Source: an uncultured Flavobacteriales bacterium | GTDB taxonomy: Bacteria > Bacteroidota > Bacteroidia > Flavobacteriales_D > Crocinitomicaceae | Assembly: GCA_937973685.1 (NCBI GenBank) | Contig: CALJKJ010000050.1 | Coordinates: forward strand, 1-64,000 | Direction: 5' to 3' | DNA length: 64,000 bases | Shown here: positions 1 through 8,616 of the stretch, one piece after another | Layout of the letters: every line of letters begins with the position of its first letter | Position numbering within the stretch: the first letter of the stretch is position 1 | Notes under the pieces: generated by a model | Databases searched by the model: none | What the model was told of the DNA's origin: nothing | The model's input: only the letters and a program-made list of their open reading frames with translations | Position numbers and translations under genes: made by a program

Positions 1-56
1 ACCAAAAAATAAGGTCGAAAGAAAACTCCCGACCTTACGTTAAACTAAAAGTATTA

Positions 57-428
57 TTACATTGGATCTAAATCCCAAACAAAATTATCTGAATCAATTA
101 GTTCAATGTTATCTTTTTCATATTTTGAAACAGAAAACACACCAGACTCCCCGAAAGCAATAACTGTGATTTTTTGATCAGCTACTGTATAAGTGAAAGT
201 TGTAGCATCTGTACCAAGCGAATCGGTCATAGTAAATGTTCCGTCTCCTGTCAGTTTTTTATCTTTATTAAATTTAAAGACATAACTTTCACCTGGTCCC
301 AATGATTCACCTCCAATTGTTTTTACTTGCCATTCTCCATCAATTCGTCGGTTAATTTTTGCATCTTTTGAACAAGATGTAATTAATGTTGCTGCAATAG
401 CCAACATCATAATTAGTGCTTTTTTCAT
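57..428 (-). CDS. small lipoprotein, lipocalin-like fold possible
   Basis: The 123-residue product begins with a short hydrophobic signal ending in the lipobox LITSC, so it is probably cleaved and lipidated at Cys19 and anchored in the envelope. The mature part has the alternating pattern DGEWQVKTIGG ... YVFKFNKDKKLTGDGTFTM, which resembles the first strands of small lipocalin-like lipoproteins common in Bacteroidota; that family link is inference. It stands alone, transcribed away from rpsA, with no obvious consensus promoter in the A+T-rich gap upstream. No ligand or function can be assigned. Confidence 0.7.
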   Translation of the reverse strand: MKKALIMMLAIAATLITSCSKDAKINRRIDGEWQVKTIGGESLGPGESYVFKFNKDKKLTGDGTFTMTDSLGTDATTFTYTVADQKITVIAFGESGVFSVSKYEKDNIELIDSDNFVWDLDPM

Positions 429-771
429 GTTAAGTTAATTTATTATTTGAACTAAAATTATGTTATTAATAAGTTGATTTTTAAAATTTAACAATTTTAC
501 TTGAATTTTTAGAACTTATACTAGAAATACTTGATAATAACATATTGTATTTTATTTTTTCAATTCTAGTGTATTTTATAAATTCTACCTATTGAAAATC
601 AGCTCATTTAAGTGTAAAAAACTACTTTTTTTATTTGTTTCTAGTTGAGAAATCATTATCTTTGCACCCTCAAAAGTGAGGATACTGCATTTTTTCGCAC
701 AACGCAGTTACGTTTAATAATCTTTCAAGATGCGCGAAAAGTCTTGAAATACAAGTAAAAAGCCTTATTAC
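429..771. other. intergenic gap holding the rpsA promoter and leader
   Basis: This gap separates the divergently transcribed lipoprotein gene and rpsA. Its left half is very A+T-rich and shows nothing I can name. The right part holds the rpsA promoter (634-664) and a leader of about 100 nt with two inverted repeats: ACTGC (684-688) with GCAGT (704-708), and TTTCAAGA (723-730) with TCTTGAAA (742-749). Confidence 0.7.
634..664 (+). promoter_or_regulatory. rpsA promoter (Bacteroidota type)
   Basis: TTTG at 634-637 and TATCTTTG at 657-664 are separated by 19 nt, matching the Bacteroidota primary-sigma consensus. Transcription should begin near 669, leaving a leader of about 100 nt. Confidence 0.8.
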
Positions 772-2577
772 ATGGCAAAGCAAATTAACACGCAGGGTTC
801 TGCGGATTTCGATTGGGATGCATTAGCATTAGACGGGTACACATTGGCACAACGTTCTGAAATGTCAGACGTTTACGAAAAAACCCTAACTTCTATCAAT
901 GAGAAAGAAGTAATCGAAGGAACTGTTATCGCAGTTTCTAAAAAAGAAGTAATCATTAATGTTGGTTACAAATCAGAAGGGGTTGTTCCTGCTTCTGAAT
1001 TCCGTTACAACCCGGAATTAAAAGTTGGTGATGCTGTAGACGTATTCGTTGAATGCCAAGAAGACAAATCAGGTCAATTGGTTATTTCTCACCGTACTGC
1101 ACGTATGCACAAAGCTTGGATCCGTGTGAATGACGTATTACGTACAGGTGAAATCATTACTGGTTTCGTTAAATGTCGTACAAAAGGTGGTTTAATCGTA
1201 GATGTATTTGGTATCGAAGCTTTCTTACCAGGTTCTCAAATCGATGTGAAACCTATCCGCGATTACGATATCTACGTAGGTAAAAACATGGAATTCAAAG
1301 TTGTTAAAATCAACCAAGAGTTTAGAAACGTAGTTGTTTCTCACAAAGCGTTGATCGAAGCAGAATTAGAAGAGCAGAAAAAACAAATCATCTCTGGCCT
1401 AGAGAAAGGACAAGTATTAGAAGGTACTGTGAAAAACATTACTTCTTACGGTGTGTTCATTGACTTAGGTGGTGTAGATGGATTGATTCACATTACTGAC
1501 CTTTCTTGGGGTCGCGTAAATCACCCGGAAGAAATCGTTGAATTAGATCAAAAATTAAATGTTGTTATTTTAGATTTTGATGATGATAAAAAACGTATCG
1601 CTTTAGGTTTAAAACAATTACAACCACATCCATGGGATGCATTGAATACAGAATTAGCTGTAGGAGATAAAATTTCTGGTAAAGTTGTTGTGTTAGCTGA
1701 TTACGGTGCATTTATCGAAATCGCTGCTGGAGTTGAAGGTTTGATCCACGTTTCAGAAATGAGCTGGTCACAACACTTGCGTTCTGCACAAGATTTCATG
1801 AACGTTGGTGATACTGTTGAAGCAGTTATCTTAACATTGGACCGCGAAGAGCGTAAAATGTCATTGGGTATCAAACAATTGATGCCAGATCCATGGTCTG
1901 AAATCGAAGCGAAATACGCTGCTGGTACAAAACACAATGCAAAAGTTCGTAACTTCACTAACTTCGGTGTATTTGTTGAATTAGAAGAAGGAGTTGATGG
2001 ATTGATCCACATCTCTGACCTTTCTTGGCAAAAGAAAATCAAACACCCTTCTGAGTTCTGCAAAGTAGGTGATGAAATGCAAGTTGTAGTGTTAGAAATC
2101 GATCGTGAAAATCGTCGTATTTCTTTAGGACACAAACAATTGGAAGAAAATCCATGGGATGTATTTGAAACTATCTTCGGAGAAGGTTCAGTTCACCAAG
2201 GAACAATTGTTGAAACGAAAGATAAAGCTGGTGTAGTTGCACTTCCTTACGGTGTTGAAGGTATTTGTCCTTCTAAACACTTACGTAAAGAAGATGGTTC
2301 TAACGCGAAAATCGAAGAAACATTGGATTTCAAAGTAATTGAATTCAACAAAGATTCTAAGAAAATCGTTGTTTCTCACACACGTACTTTCGAGGAAGGT
2401 GTTGACGAGAAACCAGTGAAAGCTGCTAGTGCTTCCGGTAAAAAAGGAGCAACTGGAGGTGGCGGTTCTGCTACTTCTCAAGCTGTAAAAGCAATCAACC
2501 AAAGCAATGAAAAATCAACATTAGGAGATTTGGATGCATTGGCTGCGTTGAAAGAGAAAATGGAAGGCGGAGAATAA
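772..2577 (+). CDS. rpsA: 30S ribosomal protein S1
   Basis: The 601-residue product contains tandem S1 (OB-fold) RNA-binding repeats. Diagnostic strings recur: YGVFIDLGGVDGLIHITDLSW, YGAFIEIAAGVEGLIHVSEMSW and FGVFVELEEGVDGLIHISDLSW mark repeats three to five, each ending in an IALGLKQL/MSLGIKQL/ISLGHKQL strand; two weaker N-terminal repeats and a sixth near 480-540 complete the usual six. A Gly/Ala/Ser-rich, low-complexity C-terminal tail follows. S1 binds mRNA on the small subunit and matters most in bacteria such as these that mostly lack Shine-Dalgarno pairing. The gene is monocistronic: its own promoter lies upstream and a strong terminator follows. The N-terminal 30 residues precede the first repeat and look unstructured. 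Confidence 0.97.
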   Translation: MAKQINTQGSADFDWDALALDGYTLAQRSEMSDVYEKTLTSINEKEVIEGTVIAVSKKEVIINVGYKSEGVVPASEFRYNPELKVGDAVDVFVECQEDKSGQLVISHRTARMHKAWIRVNDVLRTGEIITGFVKCRTKGGLIVDVFGIEAFLPGSQIDVKPIRDYDIYVGKNMEFKVVKINQEFRNVVVSHKALIEAELEEQKKQIISGLEKGQVLEGTVKNITSYGVFIDLGGVDGLIHITDLSWGRVNHPEEIVELDQKLNVVILDFDDDKKRIALGLKQLQPHPWDALNTELAVGDKISGKVVVLADYGAFIEIAAGVEGLIHVSEMSWSQHLRSAQDFMNVGDTVEAVILTLDREERKMSLGIKQLMPDPWSEIEAKYAAGTKHNAKVRNFTNFGVFVELEEGVDGLIHISDLSWQKKIKHPSEFCKVGDEMQVVVLEIDRENRRISLGHKQLEENPWDVFETIFGEGSVHQGTIVETKDKAGVVALPYGVEGICPSKHLRKEDGSNAKIEETLDFKVIEFNKDSKKIVVSHTRTFEEGVDEKPVKAASASGKKGATGGGGSATSQAVKAINQSNEKSTLGDLDALAALKEKMEGGE

Positions 2578-2600
2578 TCCCCCTCTCTACTCATACAGAA

Positions 2601-2631
2601 AGTCCTGATAGCACTATCAGGACTTTTTTTT
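2601..2631 (+). terminator. rpsA intrinsic terminator
   Basis: AGTCCTGATA (2601-2610) and TATCAGGACT (2615-2624) form a perfect 10-bp stem with a GCAC loop, running into eight T residues. Confidence 0.93.
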
Positions 2632-2660
2632 GTGCCAAATATTTTTTTTTAATATTTTTA

Positions 2661-2685
2661 TAGTACTATGCATTGCAAAGTACTA
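2661..2685. promoter_or_regulatory. candidate PadR operator (inverted repeat)
   Basis: TAGTACT (2661-2667) and AGTACTA (2679-2685) are exact inverted copies separated by 11 nt, and the pair brackets the -33 TTG at 2673-2675 of the downstream promoter. A dimeric PadR regulator encoded next door is the obvious candidate ligand, which would make the operon autoregulated. This is inference from position and symmetry. Confidence 0.6.
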
Positions 2686-2702
2686 AGGTTTACATATATT
2701 TG
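2673..2702 (+). promoter_or_regulatory. promoter of the PadR/PspC operon
   Basis: TTG at 2673-2675, a 19-nt spacer and TATATTTG at 2695-2702. The PadR start codon follows 14 nt later, so the leader is very short. Confidence 0.8.
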
Positions 2703-2716
2703 TAAAAAAAAATAAA

Positions 2717-3040
2717 ATGAATATTGATAATACACAAGCACAAATGCGCAAAGGAATTTTAGAATTCTGTATTTTGAATATTCTATCAACGCAAGAAGCA
2801 TACCCTTCAGAAATTTTGGAACAATTAAAAAAAGCCAAACTTATTGTTGTTGAAGGAACCCTCTACCCGCTTTTAACGCGTTTGAAGAATTCAGAATTAC
2901 TTACCTACCGCTGGGAAGAATCGACTGGTGGTCCACCCCGCAAATATTATTCTATTACACCTCACGGAATAAATTCATTAGCAGCATTGCAAACAACTTG
3001 GAACGAATTAGTTACTGCAGTTAATTCATTAAATAAATAA
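2717..3040 (+). CDS. PadR family transcriptional regulator
   Basis: The 107-residue product is one winged-helix domain of the PadR family: the RKGILEFCILNILS opening helix, EILEQLKKAKLIVVEGTLYPLLTRLKN recognition region (GTLYPLL is the family signature) and the wing GGPPRKYYSITPHG are all present, followed by a short C-terminal dimerisation helix. This is the compact PadR-s2 form. Such regulators usually repress their own operon together with a membrane protein. The downstream PspC gene begins 3 nt after this stop codon, so the two are surely co-transcribed, and an inverted repeat overlaps the promoter. Confidence 0.92.
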   Translation: MNIDNTQAQMRKGILEFCILNILSTQEAYPSEILEQLKKAKLIVVEGTLYPLLTRLKNSELLTYRWEESTGGPPRKYYSITPHGINSLAALQTTWNELVTAVNSLNK

Positions 3041-3043
3041 CTT

Positions 3044-4567
3044 ATGAAAAAGACAATTTCAATACATTTAGGAAAGCAACAATTCGTTATCGAAGAAGAT
3101 GCGTACCAACGATTAAACAATTATTTGAGAACGCTTGAATCATCTTTCAACAACGAAGATGGTACGATCGAAATCATGGAAGATATTGAAATGCGTTGCG
3201 CTGAATTATTAAGTCAACAAACAGCTAATGGTCAACAAGTTGTTACATTGAAAGAAGTAGACAAAGCAATTGAATCCTTGGGGCATCCAGAAGAAATCAA
3301 TGATGCAACTTCAGATGAAAACACAACAAAATCAGCGAATAACCTACCTCCAAACGAACCAACGAATCAACCAAAACGCTTGTTCAGAGATGTCGAAAAC
3401 GGAAGCATCGCTGGGGTTTGTACTGGATTGGCAAATTACCTGGCAATAGATCCAGTAATTGTTAAAATCATTTTCATTCTCTTGTTGTTTTTAGGTTTTG
3501 GTGGCTTGACTTATATTGTCTTGTGGATTGTCGTTCCAAATGCAAAAACACCCGCAGATAAATTAAAAATGAAAGGAAAAGCTGTCACTGTCGATGCAAT
3601 AAAAGAAGAAATCGAAAATGCAGCTAATCGCTTTGAAAAATCAGCCAATTCTTTCGCGCACAAAGTAGATCAAAAAGGTAGTCAACTATCAAATCGTTTT
3701 GAAAACATTGGACTTGTTTTAGGAAAAGTATTTGGTGTCATCTTCATATTCTTTTCGTTTACATCCTTGATTTCATTCATTTTATTGCAAAGTGGAAACA
3801 TTGAAGTTGTACCTATTTCTGGCGACGCTTCGTTTACGTCATTGCGTTCGTTGTTGCATTTAGCTGTTCCAACAATACATACATTTCAATTATTTTGGGC
3901 AGCAATTTGGTTAATTGGCTTGGGCTTTCCGTTGTTTTTCATGACGCTAGGAATCCGCATGTTACTAGGTAAAGCGAAACGCATCATTACTGTTGCTTTG
4001 CTAACTTTTACAGCAAGTATTGTTATCGGGATAATTGTTGCTGTTTTTGGCGGTATCCATGTTGCACGCGATTTCTCAGTAGTTACAGAAATTGAAAACA
4101 CAACGTTAACAAGTGCCGTTGATAGCTTGTATTTGGAAGAATTACCAATGATTAGTAACAACAAAAAAATCGTTACATCAAAAGGAATCGACTTTATCCA
4201 AATTGAAAACAAACGCTTCATTTCTGAAGGGGTGAATTTCACGTTCCGCAATTCATCAGACAGTTTGTTCCATGTGCATCAAATCTTCACATCGCATGGA
4301 GAAACAAGAAAAAAAGCTATTCACCGCGCAATAGCCATTAATCATTTGATAAAAATCAAGGAAAATAAATTACTCATTTCTCCTTTTTACAGTTCCCCTA
4401 TTACAAATGGAATCAGTGGACATAATGTTGAAATTATCATTGAAGTTCCGACAAATAAAAAACTGTTTATCAACAATATAGCAACCGAAACAACAAGTAT
4501 TTCACATGGAATGATCTATGCAGGTGAAACCATAAATTTCTGGGTTATCGGAGGAGATAATGACTAA
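3044..4567 (+). CDS. PspC domain membrane protein partnered with PadR
   Basis: The 507-residue protein starts with a cytoplasmic segment of about 85 residues rich in helices (EDAYQRLNNYLRTLESSF), typical of PadR-associated proteins. A PspC domain follows at about 111-168 (RLFRDVENGSIAGVCTGLAN, then a long hydrophobic helix). Two or three further membrane segments lie at about 225-250, 285-305 and 318-338, and the last 170 residues form a probably extracytoplasmic beta-rich domain. PspC proteins are linked to envelope stress; the role here is inferred. The tight coupling to the PadR gene suggests the membrane protein or its ligand feeds back on the repressor. A terminator closes the operon. 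Confidence 0.88.
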   Translation: MKKTISIHLGKQQFVIEEDAYQRLNNYLRTLESSFNNEDGTIEIMEDIEMRCAELLSQQTANGQQVVTLKEVDKAIESLGHPEEINDATSDENTTKSANNLPPNEPTNQPKRLFRDVENGSIAGVCTGLANYLAIDPVIVKIIFILLLFLGFGGLTYIVLWIVVPNAKTPADKLKMKGKAVTVDAIKEEIENAANRFEKSANSFAHKVDQKGSQLSNRFENIGLVLGKVFGVIFIFFSFTSLISFILLQSGNIEVVPISGDASFTSLRSLLHLAVPTIHTFQLFWAAIWLIGLGFPLFFMTLGIRMLLGKAKRIITVALLTFTASIVIGIIVAVFGGIHVARDFSVVTEIENTTLTSAVDSLYLEELPMISNNKKIVTSKGIDFIQIENKRFISEGVNFTFRNSSDSLFHVHQIFTSHGETRKKAIHRAIAINHLIKIKENKLLISPFYSSPITNGISGHNVEIIIEVPTNKKLFINNIATETTSISHGMIYAGETINFWVIGGDND

Positions 4568-4583
4568 CATTAATTGCATCAAT

Positions 4584-4611
4584 AAAAGCTCGTCAATCGG
4601 CGGGCTTTTTT
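4584..4611 (+). terminator. terminator of the PadR/PspC operon
   Basis: AAAAGCTCG (4584-4592) pairs with CGGGCTTTT (4601-4609), nine pairs including one G-T, with an 8-nt loop and a T-run. Confidence 0.85.
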
Positions 4612-4658
4612 ATTGCACCTATGATATCTAAACAATCAATACATTTTATTAACATTGG

Positions 4659-4690
4659 TTGCCGATACTGAGAAAATCGTTTTATCTTTG
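4659..4690 (+). promoter_or_regulatory. promoter of the BatA-type gene, leaderless configuration
   Basis: TTG (4659-4661), 21-nt spacer and TATCTTTG (4683-4690). The ATG at 4695 is separated from the -7 element by only 4 nt, so the transcript probably starts at the start codon. Confidence 0.7.
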
Positions 4691-4694
4691 GTGT

Positions 4695-6746
4695 ATGAAG
4701 TGGGTTTATCCTGAGTTTTTATTTGCCCTTGCGGTTATTCTTATTCCGCTTTTAATTCATCTTTTCCATTTCAAAAGGTATAAAACTGTTTTTTTTTCGA
4801 GTTTAACCTTCTTAAAATCAATTGAACAAGAACAAAAAAGTACCCGCAAACTAAAACATTGGTTGTTGTTTGCATTGCGTGCGCTTGCGTTTGCTTTCCT
4901 TGTTTTTGCTTTTGCGCAACCCTTCAAACCATTATCTACCAATAAACGAGAAGCAGCGCAACCCATTATTGGTGTTTTTGTCGATAATTCTTTTTCCATG
5001 GCGCGTATTGGTGAAAATGGCGAGTTATTATCACAAGCAAAGGAACTTGCTAAATCACTAGGAGAAAAAGCGCCTAGAGATGCGCGTTTTGTTTTGTTCA
5101 CCAATGAATTGAGTGGTGATGAGAAACAATTGCTCACCAAAGCTGCATTACTCGAACAAATTGACAAGTTGACTTTTTCTCCTTTGGTACGTTCGTTTGA
5201 CGACGTTTCAAATTGGTGGCAACAATACATTATTGATGCAAAACGAAATGGAAGCCGCATCGCAACAACACAATTAGTTTATTTATCTGATTTTCAAAAA
5301 AACACTTTTGGAAAAATCAAAGCGAAACAACTTGCTAATAATTTAGTCTACCCAGTTATATTATCTCCCGTTTCCTCCTCCAATTTATACATCGACTCTA
5401 TTTGGTTTGATAGCCCAACTCATAAAATGAACCGAAAAGAAACCGTGTTTATTCGAGTGAAAAACGAAGGAAATGAAGTTGCTAAAAACACGGAGGTTTC
5501 ATTGAAAATTGGGAAAATGAAACGTGATTTGTTTGCTAATCTAACTGCGAACGGATCAGATACGGTTGAATTAAGCTATTTCAACAATCAGTCTGGAATC
5601 ATTGAATGTGTTGCAACAATCAACGACAAACAAATGATGCAAGACGATGCTTTTTACTTTAATTACGAAGTAAAAAAACAAGCAAACGTCTTGTTAATGA
5701 ATGGTGAAGATGCCGTTTCTAACATTGAACGCGTTTTGGAATTGGATGATTTTTATGTTGTCAAAACAATGGAACAAAACGATCGTGTTTCAACGGAAAC
5801 TACCGACCTAATCATTGTCAATGGTGCAAATAACCTTTCGCAAAGCACACAAAACCAATTGATAAACGCAACAAAAGAAGGTGTAACCTTGTTGTTGTTC
5901 CCTGGAAAAAACGCAACCTTAGGCGCTTGGAATAATTTGCTTGCAAAAGTGAACATGCCTTTGTTTGCTGGATTGTACGAAGCTGAATTATCCGTCAAAA
6001 CAATTGCTTTATCGGACAATTTCTTCGATGGCGTTTTTGAGAAAAAACCTGAAAACATTTCGCTTCCTGCTGCAAAAACGAGTTACCGAACGACAAAAAA
6101 CAGCACTACTCAGGCTGTCGACTTGATGAGTTTTCAAAATGGCGCTCCATTTTTTGTGAAAAGCACAGGAAGTTCTCCCGTCTTTTTAGCTACAGTATCG
6201 CTTCACAGCGACCACAGTTCGTTTACTAGCAATCAACTTTTTTCAACCCTTGTATTGAGAACAGCTGAATTGAGTCAAAAAAGTCGCCCCTATTTTTTAA
6301 CCATCGGAAATAGCAAAGCTTATCCTGTAACATCTGAGAATATCAATTCCGATCAACCCATCCATATCATTGGAAAAGATTGTGATTTCATACCGCGCAC
6401 CTTGGAACAGAAGAATGTGACGCGCATTTCGATTCAAGGAATGGAAGCTGTCAGACGATTGCAAGCAGGTAATTACAACATTCAAAAAGGTGGTGTTTCT
6501 TGTGGTAACTTATCATTGAACTACGACCGCAAGGAATCACACATTGCTTCGTTTACGAATGCAGAATTAACAGATGCTTTTGCAAAAGCCGGTTATAAAA
6601 TTGAAAAAGTATCGGATGCACTTGGTTGGTCCGGCGCTTCATTCTTATCATTGACACAACCTGTCACTTATTGGAAATGGTGTGTTATTTTTGCACTCGT
6701 GTTTATGATCGCAGAAATGATGGTCGTACATTTATTTAAAAAGTAA
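4695..6746 (+). CDS. BatA-type membrane protein with VWA domain
   Basis: I place the start at the ATG at 4695 (MKWVYPEF), because the in-frame codon at 4659 lies inside the promoter. The 683-residue protein begins with the BatA N-terminal double-transmembrane region (hydrophobic spans at about 6-22 and 55-75 with the basic stretch HFKRYK between). A von Willebrand A domain follows with the metal-ion adhesion motif D97-N-S-F-S (DxSxS). A long periplasmic middle part and a final hydrophobic helix (about 655-678) complete it. Proteins of this kind belong to the aerotolerance (Bat) type of Bacteroidota, but no MoxR ATPase is nearby. It probably heads an operon with the three following genes. Confidence 0.85.
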   Translation: MKWVYPEFLFALAVILIPLLIHLFHFKRYKTVFFSSLTFLKSIEQEQKSTRKLKHWLLFALRALAFAFLVFAFAQPFKPLSTNKREAAQPIIGVFVDNSFSMARIGENGELLSQAKELAKSLGEKAPRDARFVLFTNELSGDEKQLLTKAALLEQIDKLTFSPLVRSFDDVSNWWQQYIIDAKRNGSRIATTQLVYLSDFQKNTFGKIKAKQLANNLVYPVILSPVSSSNLYIDSIWFDSPTHKMNRKETVFIRVKNEGNEVAKNTEVSLKIGKMKRDLFANLTANGSDTVELSYFNNQSGIIECVATINDKQMMQDDAFYFNYEVKKQANVLLMNGEDAVSNIERVLELDDFYVVKTMEQNDRVSTETTDLIIVNGANNLSQSTQNQLINATKEGVTLLLFPGKNATLGAWNNLLAKVNMPLFAGLYEAELSVKTIALSDNFFDGVFEKKPENISLPAAKTSYRTTKNSTTQAVDLMSFQNGAPFFVKSTGSSPVFLATVSLHSDHSSFTSNQLFSTLVLRTAELSQKSRPYFLTIGNSKAYPVTSENINSDQPIHIIGKDCDFIPRTLEQKNVTRISIQGMEAVRRLQAGNYNIQKGGVSCGNLSLNYDRKESHIASFTNAELTDAFAKAGYKIEKVSDALGWSGASFLSLTQPVTYWKWCVIFALVFMIAEMMVVHLFKK

Positions 6747-6758
6747 AAGAGTTTTAAT

Positions 6759-8027
6759 ATGAAAATACTTGTAAAAAATGCAACAATTGTTGACCAGCAA
6801 TCAAGTCTCAACCAACAAACGGGAGATTTATTAATTGTTGATGGAATTATTCAAGCATTTGACAAACAACTCAATGCGGATGATGCAGTTGTAATAGACG
6901 AAGGTAATGTGATGGTTTCCATGGGTTGGGTTGATTTAAAAGCTCATTTCTGTGACCCAGGAGAAGAACACAAATCGACTGTTCAATCGGGACTTGATGC
7001 CGCAGCATTTGGAGGTTTTACTCACGTTGCGTCTTTGCCAACAACAAATCCAGTAGTTGACAACAAAACAATTGTAGAGTATTTATTGCGCAAAGCTGAA
7101 AACTCCGTAACTGCAATTCATCCAATGGGTTGTATTACGAAAGGAAATGATGGCGCGCACTTAGCTGAAATGTTTGACATGAATCAGTCAGGTGTGAAAT
7201 TGTTTTCGGACGATATGCAAGCTGTCAATGGTGGTATTCTTTACCGCGCTTTGTTGTATGCGAAAAACTTTGACGGAACAATTGTTACGTTCCCACACGA
7301 CAAGTCAATTTCAGGCGCTGGTATGGTCAACGAAGGCGAAGCATCTACAAAAACAGGCTTAAAAGCAGATCCGACAATTAGTGAAATCATTCAATTGGAA
7401 AGAAATATCCGCTTGTTGGAATACACAGGAGGTAAACTCCATGTGACTGGTATTTCATGCGCTGAATCGGTTGCATTGATTCGTGCAGCAAAACAAAAAG
7501 GACTTCAAATTAGTGCAGATGTTCATGCACAACACTTGATTTATAACGAAACCGCGGTATTGAATTTTGATGCAAACTTCAAAGTTATGCCACCATTCAG
7601 AACGGAAAACGATCGCTTAGCGTTGTGGGAAGGTCTAAAAGATGGCACGATCGATTGTATCGTCTCCGATCACCGACCAAACGACACCGAAGAAACAGAC
7701 TTGGAATTTGATTTAGCGCATTTTGGTAATAGCACCTTGCAAACTTTATTCAGTGAATTAGTTGCATGTAAGGAATTTGATGCGGCTGTTATTGTGAATG
7801 CATTAACAAGCAAGGGACGTGAATTGTTAGGTCTTGAAAATCATGCAATTGAAATAGGAAAAACTGCTGATATCACCATTTTCAAAACAGATAAAAAATG
7901 GACATTTGATGCATCGAACAATCAAATTGGAACAACAAATTCACCGGTTTATAAAAAAGAATTGAGCGGTTACGTTTTTGGGATTGTGAATAATGGTAAA
8001 TTCGCGTTGAAAGAAATCGAAGCATGA
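6759..8027 (+). CDS. dihydroorotase homologue lacking metal ligands, probably non-catalytic
   Basis: The 422-residue product has the amidohydrolase fold of class I dihydroorotase: the start KILVKNATIVDQQS, the GGFTHVASLPTTNP strand, GVKLFSDD and the late VSDHRPND segment. However, key metal ligands are replaced. The HxH motif is K61-A-H63, the third His position reads F178 in TFPHD, and the fourth His position reads G231 in LHVTGIS; only the Asp equivalents D151 and D304 remain. Without its zinc site it is unlikely to make dihydroorotate. Degenerate dihydroorotases elsewhere act as structural partners of aspartate carbamoyltransferase; whether that applies here is open. It starts 12 nt after the BatA gene. 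Confidence 0.85.
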   Translation: MKILVKNATIVDQQSSLNQQTGDLLIVDGIIQAFDKQLNADDAVVIDEGNVMVSMGWVDLKAHFCDPGEEHKSTVQSGLDAAAFGGFTHVASLPTTNPVVDNKTIVEYLLRKAENSVTAIHPMGCITKGNDGAHLAEMFDMNQSGVKLFSDDMQAVNGGILYRALLYAKNFDGTIVTFPHDKSISGAGMVNEGEASTKTGLKADPTISEIIQLERNIRLLEYTGGKLHVTGISCAESVALIRAAKQKGLQISADVHAQHLIYNETAVLNFDANFKVMPPFRTENDRLALWEGLKDGTIDCIVSDHRPNDTEETDLEFDLAHFGNSTLQTLFSELVACKEFDAAVIVNALTSKGRELLGLENHAIEIGKTADITIFKTDKKWTFDASNNQIGTTNSPVYKKELSGYVFGIVNNGKFALKEIEA

Positions 8028-8581
8028 ATCAAAAGCGTTCCTTCATAAAGAATTTTTGGAAAGAGAAAAAGATGGTTGGGTCAATGACACCAAGCTCACG
8101 TTTTCTTGCGAAGAAAATGCTTGCGCCTATTGATTTCAAATCAGCAAAAATTATTATTGAATTGGGACCTGGAACGGGTGTTTTTACGCGTAAAATCATT
8201 GAAAACATGCGTCCAGATGCGCTTTTCTTGATTTTCGAATTGAACGATAGTTTTATTGCTTTATTGCAAAAAAAGATTAACGATCCACGCGTACACTTGA
8301 TTCACGATTCCGCTGAAAAGATGAATGAATACTTGTTGAAATTCGGTGCTAAAAAAGCTGATGCTATTATTTCTTCATTGCCTTTAGCGAATTTCCCAGA
8401 AACTTTGAAAAACAGCTTGATAAAGGAAAGCTACGCTGTCTTAAACGAAAAAGCTTGTTTCGTGCAATTTCAATATTCATTGAATGCAAAGAAATCAATC
8501 AAAAGTGTTTTCCCGAAAGTAACCATTGATTTTACAGCAGCGAACTTCCCTCCTGCTTTTATCTATTCTTGCACCAAATAA
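8024..8581 (+). CDS. SAM-dependent methyltransferase, phospholipid N-methyltransferase-like
   Basis: The 185-residue product has a Rossmann SAM-binding motif ELGPGTGVFTRKI at about 48-60, preceded by VGSMTPSSRFLAKKML, and an ISSLPLANFP segment where PmtA-type phospholipid N-methyltransferases and KsgA/Erm methyltransferases have their catalytic loop. The SMTPSS ... SSLP combination favours the PmtA-like group (COG3963), whose members methylate phosphatidylethanolamine; a small rRNA methyltransferase-like enzyme is the alternative. Its ATG overlaps the stop of the dihydroorotase-like gene by 4 nt, so the two are translationally coupled. Confidence 0.75.
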   Translation: MNQKRSFIKNFWKEKKMVGSMTPSSRFLAKKMLAPIDFKSAKIIIELGPGTGVFTRKIIENMRPDALFLIFELNDSFIALLQKKINDPRVHLIHDSAEKMNEYLLKFGAKKADAIISSLPLANFPETLKNSLIKESYAVLNEKACFVQFQYSLNAKKSIKSVFPKVTIDFTAANFPPAFIYSCTK

Positions 8582-8616
8582 CAACAACATAGTTACACGA
8601 TACAATTACAAAAAAA

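Noticed and set aside
1701..2135. Long open frame antisense to rpsA
   Set aside because: It lies wholly inside the strongly conserved S1 repeats on the other strand; its predicted protein has no family features. The same holds for the many other antisense frames inside known genes.
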